6,378 bases of DNA, taken from NCBI GenBank assembly GCA_031288765.1, contig JAITQV010000616.1, positions 1 through 6,378 on the forward strand. Direction: 5' to 3'. Positions 1 to 3,907 of the stretch are shown here, piece after piece. Both the position numbers and the translations under genes were made by a program. This stretch comes from Planctomycetaceae bacterium (GTDB taxonomy: Bacteria; Planctomycetota; Planctomycetia; Pirellulales; Thermoguttaceae). Positions within the stretch are counted from its first letter, which is position 1. Every line of letters starts with the position of its first letter. The notes beneath the pieces were generated by a model that made no database searches, was not told the origin of the DNA, and was given only the letters and a program-made list of their open reading frames with translations.

Positions 1-192
1 CTTGTTGCGTTGCACGCCGCAGTGTTGGAACCGTCGCTTTTTTCCGGTTTGAAACTCGATAAACCGGTTCGGTCGTGGTACGATGTTGTTCAGGTTGGCA
101 GTTCGTTTTATCCGATTACCAATCTTGTTCACGGGGCTTTGCTCGAATACGATGTTCCCGATTTGATTCAATCGGCAAAACCGGAACAATAA
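1..192 (+). CDS. C-terminal end of a probable alpha/beta hydrolase (5' partial)
   Basis: The reading frame is open from the first base and stops with TAA at 190-192, giving the last 63 residues of a longer protein whose start lies outside the window. The tail reads LHAAVLEPSLF, then SWYDVVQV, then PITNLVHGALLEYDVPDL. This resembles the C-terminal end of acetylxylan-esterase or dienelactone-hydrolase-like alpha/beta hydrolases that I associate with planctomycetes, where an alanine-rich helix is followed by a segment ending in xLVHGAL-x-YDLPDL. The His in LVHGAL could be part of the active site, but the nucleophile and acid residues are upstream and cannot be checked. No signal peptide or substrate can be inferred from this fragment. 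The TTG at 10 is inside the gene and is not a start. Family assignment is moderate, and exact activity is unknown. Confidence 0.55.
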   Translation, partial: LVALHAAVLEPSLFSGLKLDKPVRSWYDVVQVGSSFYPITNLVHGALLEYDVPDLIQSAKPEQ

Positions 193-264
193 TATTCCTA
201 TTACATTAAAATTTGGTTTTCGCTTTTTGATAAGATTACAAACTCAGTTGAATTTTTGTTATAT

Positions 265-505
265 TTCAGTGGAATTTGCGAAAACGTATTACCCTTGTTT
301 CACCTATAACCTTATTTTCAACCTAATTTTTCAAACAAAACAACCTTAGTAGCCAAGAAGCCTTCATACAATTAACCTTATTACCTTATTATTTCATTTC
401 TTTAATAAGTTAATAAGGTTGATTGGTTTGGAACTTTGGGCTACTAAGGTTGTTTTGTTCGGAAATAAGGTTAAAAATAAGATTATATTGAAACATTCCG
501 CTGAA
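265..505. repeat. Nested long palindrome (about 240 bp), MITE-like or large hairpin
   Basis: Most of the 193-728 gene-free stretch is one large imperfect inverted repeat. The outer ends are TTCAGTGGAAT (265-275) against ATTCCGCTGAA (495-505), 10 of 11 complementary. Next, 297-302 pairs with 489-494, and 305-331 pairs with 461-487 with a few mismatches. The core, 334-354 against 439-459, is 21 bp and perfect (ACAAAACAACCTTAGTAGCC within the left arm). The innermost stem is 371-391 against 403-423 with an 11-nt loop. An asymmetric 20-nt segment (276-296) and an inner loop (355-370/424-438) interrupt it. The word AACCTTA or its complement recurs at least six times. It carries no ORF. It could be a miniature inverted-repeat element (a TA dinucleotide flanks each side, at 262-263 and 506-507, one base off register on the left), or a structured RNA or terminator after the hydrolase gene. 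The palindrome is certain; its function is not. Confidence 0.85.
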
Positions 506-580
506 TAGATGCAAGTTATGATAATAAACCGAAATTTCGTTTTCGGAAAATTTTCGCCTTGCCGTATAGACGGTTTATAC

Positions 581-609
581 TTGTTATTCTGTTGTCAATT
601 TGCTATCAT
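581..609 (+). promoter_or_regulatory. Candidate sigma70-type promoter for coaB
   Basis: TTGTTA (581-586) is followed, after 17 nt, by TATCAT (604-609). The two boxes match consensus at 4/6 and 5/6. Transcription would start near 616, leaving about 110 nt of leader before the coaB ATG. The rest of 506-728 shows nothing else I can support. Such matches occur by chance in AT-rich DNA, so this is tentative. Confidence 0.3.
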
Positions 610-728
610 TAACAAAGTTTTGTTTGTCTATTGTGTTCACTTTATGATTTTTACTAATTTCGCCGAACACATTAGCGGTGTTTTGGGAGAGCGCGGCGGT
701 TGGGGACGAATACAATTAACCAAATAAA

Positions 729-1376
729 ATGCCGATACGTCCACGTATTTTGATTACTTCAGGTCCAACACGGGAATATCTTGATCCGGTACGTTTTTTG
801 ACTAACGGTTCAAGCGGTCGAATGGGAGTCGCTCTTGCGGAAACTGTTTTGGAACGCGGTGAATTACCGGTGATAGTCAGCGGACCGGTTGCGTTGGCTT
901 ATCCTGACGGAGCCGAAATTCACCGTGTTGAAACGACGGAACAAATGCTTGAATGTTGCCGGCAACTTTTTCCTGATTGTAACGGTATTATTGGAGCGGC
1001 TGCGCCTTGTGATTTCAGACCGGAACGTTTTTCCGATCAAAAATTATCCAAACCGGAAGGAAGCAACGGTGTTGTATTCCGGTTTGTAGAAACGCCGGAC
1101 ATCTTGGCAACACTTGGAAAAATTAAACGGCAAAATCAATGGATTGTCGGTTTTGCTTTAGAAACAGAAAACGGACGAAACCACGCTTTGAAAAAGCTGA
1201 AACAAAAAAATTGTGATTTTATTGTTCTGAATAGTCCCAAATCCATTGACAACGAAACTGCGTCGTTTCAGATATTCAATACTTCCGGTGAACTCTGTGC
1301 GGATTTGAACTGTTCCAAAAAAGCGGTTGTCAAAGAACTTTTCACGTTGATCGACAAATATTGTAATTTTGTGTAA
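729..1376 (+). CDS. coaB: Phosphopantothenate--cysteine ligase, stand-alone CoaB domain
   Basis: This 215-residue protein catalyses the CTP-dependent joining of cysteine to 4'-phosphopantothenate, the second step from pantothenate to coenzyme A, in the cytoplasm. Family signatures are clear: ITSGPTREYLDPVRFLTNGS at residues 9-28 continuing SGRMG (nucleotide-binding loop, with the conserved Asn at 26); VETTEQML at 67-74; AAPCDFRP at 91-98 (usually AAVADYRP); KLSK at 105-108, matching the KxKK catalytic-lysine motif except that its third residue is Ser; TPDIL at 122-126; VGFALETEN at 140-148; and KNCDFIVLNSP at 160-170. The length suits a CoaB domain alone, whereas in E. coli it is fused behind the CoaC decarboxylase; no coaC lies next to it here. 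ATG at 729 is chosen because the family motif begins only 8 residues later. No Shine-Dalgarno is seen upstream. It converges with the minus-strand cassette that ends at 1464. Confidence 0.93.
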   Translation: MPIRPRILITSGPTREYLDPVRFLTNGSSGRMGVALAETVLERGELPVIVSGPVALAYPDGAEIHRVETTEQMLECCRQLFPDCNGIIGAAAPCDFRPERFSDQKLSKPEGSNGVVFRFVETPDILATLGKIKRQNQWIVGFALETENGRNHALKKLKQKNCDFIVLNSPKSIDNETASFQIFNTSGELCADLNCSKKAVVKELFTLIDKYCNFV

Positions 1377-1463
1377 ATGGTTACAGGTAAAATTGAAATT
1401 TAAGGGGGCTATATTCCGAAGGTCATTTTTTCATAAATTACCGACGACCGGAAACTTTAAGTA

Positions 1464-1691
1464 TCATTTTTCAAGAGTTTTGTTTTGGTCATTGGTTTTT
1501 TCTCTTTTATGAATAAATGGAAATCGATCATAATCCGGTTTAACGGCGGCATACTCTTTTTCGAAAGTTTCAGATTTTCGATGGTAATATTCCATTCGTT
1601 CCGCCATAGTCATATTTTTCGTTTCCTCAAAATGTTTTTTCCGAATCCTACGAATTTCTTTAAGAACATCATTAGTTTTTTGGGTTTTCAT
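1464..1691 (-). CDS. Small charged protein, putative antitoxin of PIN cassette 1
   Basis: The product is 75 residues, highly charged and predicted mainly helical. The core VLKEIRRIRKKHFEETKNMT (9-28) runs into MAERMEYYHRKSE and is shared with the other two small proteins of the window (at 2185-2391 and 6221-6378). The C-terminus differs: it carries FPFIH at 57-61 and then a lysine/asparagine-rich tail. Its start is 1 nt after the stop of the PIN gene, with AAGGAG 7 nt ahead of the ATG, so the two are surely co-translated. I recall small proteins of this style (helix, then ETKxMTxxE, then Y-x-R-K) beside VapC-like PIN proteins, often annotated only as hypothetical. By position and size it should be the neutralising partner, but there is no recognisable DNA-binding fold. 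It could instead be a helper subunit. The antitoxin role is inferred. Confidence 0.8.
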   Translation of the reverse strand: MKTQKTNDVLKEIRRIRKKHFEETKNMTMAERMEYYHRKSETFEKEYAAVKPDYDRFPFIHKREKTNDQNKTLEK

Positions 1692-1692
1692 T

Positions 1693-2163
1693 TTAAATCT
1701 CCTTTGAAAAAAGGGCTAAAAACTCCTTCGGGGTACAAATTGAAATCAACTGATAATTGTTTTTAAGATTACATTTATTTAATTTTTGTATTTTTATCGG
1801 TTTAGCGATGTGTTTCCGATTCCAGCTGACAATCATGTCGCACTTGTGAACCGTTGCGTAGGCAACATGTAATAAATCATCAATATGATTATAGGTTAAA
1901 ACCCCTTCTGTAATATAATTCCACGCCAGATTATCCGATTCCGAATTAGACGGTATTATTGTTACTTCTATCGTTTTTAAGAAACTTAGAATTGTTTCTC
2001 TTTTGATTTTTTCTGTTGTATCGGTAATTTCCGTATTGACGATTTCAGAAATAAAAAGCTCATAATTTTTTTCGTTAACAAAATCAAAAAATTCCTTTGT
2101 GATGATTCCCCGTTCCGATTCATCAAGCATCAAAATAACCGACGTATCAAGATAAATTTTCAT
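1693..2163 (-). CDS. PIN-domain ribonuclease-like toxin (VapC family), cassette 1
   Basis: The product is 156 residues, a single PIN domain, the usual size of VapC toxins, which are Mg-dependent endoribonucleases cutting tRNA, rRNA or mRNA. Visible features: MKIYLDTSV at 1-9 with the first acidic residue Asp6; SEIVNTEI at 39-46 with Glu40 and Glu45; NHIDDLLHVAYATVH at 92-106 with Asp95 and Asp96; and CDMIVSWNRKHIAK at 108-121. The position where many PIN proteins have a fourth Asp is Asn115, in SWN. The protein is about 75% identical to cassette 2's PIN (my hand alignment) and about 70% to cassette 3's. It starts 21 nt after the cassette-2 small gene and has no Shine-Dalgarno; an AAGGAG at 2194-2199 is 30 nt away, too far. 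It is likely transcribed from the promoter upstream of cassette 2. The cellular target is unknown. Confidence 0.9.
   Translation of the reverse strand: MKIYLDTSVILMLDESERGIITKEFFDFVNEKNYELFISEIVNTEITDTTEKIKRETILSFLKTIEVTIIPSNSESDNLAWNYITEGVLTYNHIDDLLHVAYATVHKCDMIVSWNRKHIAKPIKIQKLNKCNLKNNYQLISICTPKEFLALFSKEI
1699..1704 (-). promoter_or_regulatory. Ribosome binding site of cassette 1 small gene
   Basis: AAGGAG on the minus strand lies 7 nt before the ATG at 1691, inside the last codons of the PIN gene. The identical sequence and spacing occur in front of the small genes of cassettes 2 and 3. Confidence 0.85.
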
Positions 2164-2184
2164 GTATTTTCATTGGTGTTGTTA

Positions 2185-2391
2185 TCAGGTTTTCTCCTTT
2201 TTAGAATGAAGAAATGGGAAATCGTACTTACCGGCATCAATTTTGGAAATTTCCTCTCTAAAACGTTCTGATTTTTGGCGATGATATTCCATTCGTTCCG
2301 CCATAGTCATATTTTTCGTTTCTTCGAAATGTTTTTTCCGAATTTTTCGAAGTTCTTTTAGAACATTGTTATCGTTTTTTGGGGATGTCAT
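2185..2391 (-). CDS. Small charged protein, putative antitoxin of PIN cassette 2
   Basis: The product is 68 residues. It shares VLKELRKIRKKHFEETKNMT (10-29), MAERMEY and the downstream SExF with the cassette-1 protein, then diverges except for YDFPFLH (55-61), which matches the FPFIH of the first copy. The shared core is also nearly identical in DNA: 39 consecutive bases agree between 1587-1625 and 2284-2322, which suggests a recent duplication or conversion. The N-terminal residues differ (MTSPKND against MKTQKTN). The start is fixed by AAGGAG 7 nt upstream; the TAA of the preceding PIN gene forms the first three bases of TAAGGAG. It ends 21 nt before the cassette-1 PIN start, so the four genes read as one operon. 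Its role as antitoxin is inferred from size, charge and position. Confidence 0.8.
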   Translation of the reverse strand: MTSPKNDNNVLKELRKIRKKHFEETKNMTMAERMEYHRQKSERFREEISKIDAGKYDFPFLHSKKEKT

Positions 2392-2398
2392 ATTTTGT

Positions 2399-2404
2399 CT
2401 CCTT
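2399..2404 (-). promoter_or_regulatory. Ribosome binding site of cassette 2 small gene
   Basis: AAGGAG on the minus strand lies 7 nt before the ATG at 2391 and overlaps the TAA stop of the PIN gene (2403-2405). Terminating ribosomes therefore sit on the site, an arrangement suited to translational coupling. Confidence 0.85.
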
Positions 2405-2873
2405 AGCTAAAATAAGTTAAAAATTGTTCAGGAGTAAAAATCACAATTGAGTTATAATTATTTTTAATATTACAAGCGTTTAATTTTTGTATCTTTGATT
2501 GTTTTGCAATATGTTTCCGATTCCAGCTAACAATCATATCGCAATTATGAACCGTTGCATAAGCGACATGCAAAAGATCTTCAATATGATTATATGTTAA
2601 TACACCTTCTGTTATATAATTCCATGCAAGATCGTTTGATTCCTTATTGTAAGGAATTACATTCATATTTAGTTTTTTCCAAAAATGTAAAATTGTTTCT
2701 TTTTTTGTTTTTTCTGTCGTATCAATAATTTCATTATTAACAATTTCAGAAATAAAAATTTTGTGATTATTCTGAGTTACAAAATCAAAAAATTCCTTCG
2801 TAATGATTCCCCGTTTAGAATCATCAAGCATCAGAATAACCGACGTATCAAGATAAATTTTAAAACTTTTCAT
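2403..2873 (-). CDS. PIN-domain ribonuclease-like toxin (VapC family), cassette 2
   Basis: The product is 156 residues, again a complete PIN domain: KIYLDTSVILMLD at 5-17 (Asp9), SEIVNNEI at 42-49 (Glu43, Glu48), HIEDLLHVAYATVH at 96-109 (Glu98, Asp99) and CDMIVSWNRKHIAK at 111-124 (Asn118). Compared with copy 1 it has three extra N-terminal residues, so ATG at 2873 gives MKSFKIYLD; the other copies begin MKIYLD. It has no Shine-Dalgarno. The stretch between the second and third acidic motifs (about residues 63-81) is the most diverged part, while residues 83-124 are almost invariant, suggesting a conserved catalytic face and a changing partner or substrate surface. It is the first gene of the four-gene minus-strand operon, with a promoter at 2919-2947. 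Confidence 0.9.
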   Translation of the reverse strand: MKSFKIYLDTSVILMLDDSKRGIITKEFFDFVTQNNHKIFISEIVNNEIIDTTEKTKKETILHFWKKLNMNVIPYNKESNDLAWNYITEGVLTYNHIEDLLHVAYATVHNCDMIVSWNRKHIAKQSKIQKLNACNIKNNYNSIVIFTPEQFLTYFS

Positions 2874-2891
2874 GGTTTTTGTTCGTTGATG

Positions 2892-2909
2892 ATTGATTGG
2901 TTAATCAAT
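2892..2909 (-). promoter_or_regulatory. Dyad symmetry, candidate operator of the cassette operon
   Basis: ATTGATT-GGTT-AATCAAT is a perfect 7-bp dyad with a 4-nt centre. It lies just downstream of the predicted start point of the promoter at 2919-2947 and 19 nt before the PIN ATG. That is where an autorepressing toxin-antitoxin complex could bind. No equivalent is seen in front of cassettes 1 or 3. Regulator identity is unknown. Confidence 0.4.
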
Positions 2910-2918
2910 TGTCGTCTA

Positions 2919-2947
2919 AGTTTATTGATTGTTTTTGAATTTGTCAA
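2919..2947 (-). promoter_or_regulatory. Sigma70-type promoter of the PIN cassette operon
   Basis: On the minus strand a perfect TTGACA (2942-2947) is followed after exactly 17 nt by TAAACT (2919-2924; 4/6 to consensus). Transcription would begin near 2912, about 39 nt before the cassette-2 PIN start. Confidence 0.55.
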
Positions 2948-2974
2948 CGCATCCCACACATCCCCCAGATCAAA

Positions 2975-3040
2975 ACTAAACCCCGCAAGAGCGAGATTAC
3001 CCAATATAATTACGATAATCTCAGCCTTGCAGGGTTTAGT
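2975..3040 (-). terminator. 66-nt hairpin downstream of the exported-protein gene, possible terminator
   Basis: Arms 2975-2999 and 3016-3040 are 25 nt each around a 16-nt loop. In DNA 21 of 25 positions are complementary. Of the four exceptions, three (2984/3031, 2990/3025, 2992/3023) become G-U pairs when read as minus-strand RNA, leaving one C-C mismatch; as plus-strand RNA they would be A-C mismatches. The structure therefore fits RNA made from the minus strand, starting about 48 nt after the stop of the exported-protein gene. It is followed by UUUG, a weak U-tract, so a terminator or 3'-end stabiliser is plausible. A palindromic mobile-element remnant is the alternative. Confidence 0.5.
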
Positions 3041-3088
3041 AGAGAGTTGCTGTCTTGTCTGCTGCAATTTACAAATTACGGTTAAGTT

Positions 3089-3601
3089 TTATCCGCCATT
3101 CTTACAGGCAGGAACCGGTTTCCACGCTTCGACACTGCGGAAACCAATAATCCCCTTTTTGTAAGCCGGAAACGAAACCCATTGAACCGCACAGGTTTTG
3201 GGACAAGCACAATTCGCCGGTTTTGCACATTCGCATTGTTCTTTACAACCGCACGGCTTTTCCACCCAAACATGGGTTTTGGTATAACCGTAATGCAATT
3301 TCTTGAATGCGGGAATCCGCACCAAATCAGCCGGAACAACAATTTCCGCCGGCACGGCAACTTCCGCCTGTTGAACACAGGGAGCGGGTTCAACGAAACG
3401 CAACGTTTTTCGGAGAGAGAGCAGCCTTTTCCCGAAAACAATTTGCGAATCGGCACAGCCGCAAGGTGATTCGGGAACGGCTTCCACCGCCACAACACCA
3501 TCGACCGGAGCGGTTGCTTTAACAGCCTCATCCGCCGAAATATTCACGGCAAAAAAGACTGCAAGAACAACAATACAAAGTGAAATCATTTGTCTTAACA
3601 T
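3089..3601 (-). CDS. Exported small cysteine-rich protein with internal repeats
   Basis: The product is 170 residues of unrecognised family. Residues 1-23 form a signal peptide: a basic start (MLRQ), a hydrophobic core (ISLCIVVLAVFFAV) and a likely cut near NISADEA. The mature part has 11 cysteines at 47, 49, 75, 117, 119, 123, 125, 131, 133, 137 and 166, mostly in CxC pairs. It contains a repeated unit: PAFKKLHYGYTKTHVWVEKP and C (97-117) against PAYKKGIIGFRSVEAWKPVP and C (145-166), with a degenerate third copy at about 55-75 (FGKRLLSLRKTLRFVEPAPC). The unit is Lys-Lys, aromatic/Gly, Val-x-x-Trp and Pro before Cys. The start at 3601 is supported by AGGAG (3608-3612) 6 nt upstream. The protein could be a disulphide-linked envelope or surface component, or bind metal through its CxC pairs. 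Function is unknown. Confidence 0.85.
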   Translation of the reverse strand: MLRQMISLCIVVLAVFFAVNISADEAVKATAPVDGVVAVEAVPESPCGCADSQIVFGKRLLSLRKTLRFVEPAPCVQQAEVAVPAEIVVPADLVRIPAFKKLHYGYTKTHVWVEKPCGCKEQCECAKPANCACPKTCAVQWVSFPAYKKGIIGFRSVEAWKPVPACKNGG

Positions 3602-3630
3602 TGTGTACTCCTAATTTTTAAGAGGTGTAA

Positions 3631-3689
3631 GAATGGTCGTTTGAGCCTGACTCCGACTTCGAAGGCAACACCCAACCCAAACGTCATTC
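3631..3689 (-). other. Imperfect hairpin in the leader of the exported-protein gene
   Basis: GAATG-GT-CGTTTG (3631-3643) pairs with CAAACG-T-CATTC (3678-3689) in 11 base pairs with a small internal loop. An inner GCCT (3645-3648) matches AGGC (3663-3666). It lies 30 nt upstream of the exported-protein start and downstream of its predicted promoter, so it would be in the 5' leader RNA. I do not recognise a riboswitch class. Confidence 0.4.
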
Positions 3690-3714
3690 CCAATTAATCG
3701 AATGATTCCTAAAA

Positions 3715-3742
3715 ATTTGACATAAAACCGGCAGTTTGTCAA
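3715..3742 (-). promoter_or_regulatory. Candidate promoter of the exported-protein gene
   Basis: On the minus strand TTGACA (3737-3742) is followed after 16 nt by TCAAAT (3715-3720; 4/6). It would give a leader of about 107 nt. The -35 box is part of an inverted TTGACA/TGTCAA pair (3717-3722 and 3737-3742), which may also be a regulator site shared with the divergent AHAS gene. Confidence 0.35.
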
Positions 3743-3805
3743 TATGCCTAATCGATAAAATTTACACATTTACCATATTTTCTCCAATCGGCAAAGTTTA
3801 ATTCA

Positions 3806-3856
3806 TTGACAATTGTTAGGAATACCCCTTGAGAAATATAATGTTTACGGTATTAT
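3806..3856 (+). promoter_or_regulatory. Promoter region of the acetolactate synthase gene
   Basis: Two overlapping candidates exist. TTGAGA (3829-3834) is followed after 16 nt by TATTAT (3851-3856), with both boxes 5/6. TTGTTA (3813-3818) is followed after 18 nt by a perfect TATAAT (3837-3842). A perfect TTGACA at 3806-3811 is too far (25 nt) from that TATAAT. The leader would be about 45-60 nt. I see no leader peptide rich in Leu, Ile or Val codons and no attenuator. The remaining divergent spacer (3602-3907) holds only the hairpin and minus-strand promoter listed separately. Confidence 0.45.
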
Positions 3857-3907
3857 TAGATGTTTTAATCCGGTGAACAAAGTTCTCACATTACTCACAA
3901 AAATTTT

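Larger units (their letters stand above)
1464..2873 (-). repeat. Tandem duplication of a PIN/small-protein cassette
   Basis: Two head-to-tail copies, 2185-2873 and 1464-2163, each hold the PIN gene then the small gene in the same spacing. The third copy lies at 5749-6378 on the other strand. PIN proteins of the tandem pair agree at roughly three quarters of positions; the small-gene core holds a 39-base exact match. The unit is visibly richer in A+T than the AHAS gene. Confidence 0.85.

Noticed and set aside
305..487. CRISPR-like array from recurring AACCTTA words
   Set aside because: Copies are in both orientations with no regular spacers; the pattern is explained by the nested palindrome.
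509..727. 72-residue plus-strand ORF ending 1 nt before coaB
   Set aside because: No SD, atypical composition (Cys, Phe and Ile rich N-terminal half), overlaps the candidate promoter and resembles no family I know; the close stop/start spacing alone is not enough.
1411..1453. Possible bidirectional terminator between coaB and cassette 1
   Set aside because: TTCC-GAA-GGTC against GACCGGAA gives only 8 pairs with a bulge and a 21-nt loop; the T-run is in the loop, not after the stem.
2870..3067. 65-residue minus-strand ORF overlapping the PIN start by ATGA
   Set aside because: It needs a TTG start without SD, contains the 66-nt hairpin and the TTGACA promoter, and has no recognisable family. 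The ATGA overlap is probably chance.
2763..3164. 133-residue plus-strand ORF across the cassette-2 start
   Set aside because: It is antisense to the PIN gene and to the intergenic hairpin, with no family resemblance and no SD.
3082..3531. Long minus-strand and plus-strand ORFs overlapping the exported-protein gene
   Set aside because: They are shadow frames; only the 3089-3601 frame has a signal peptide, an SD and internal repeats.
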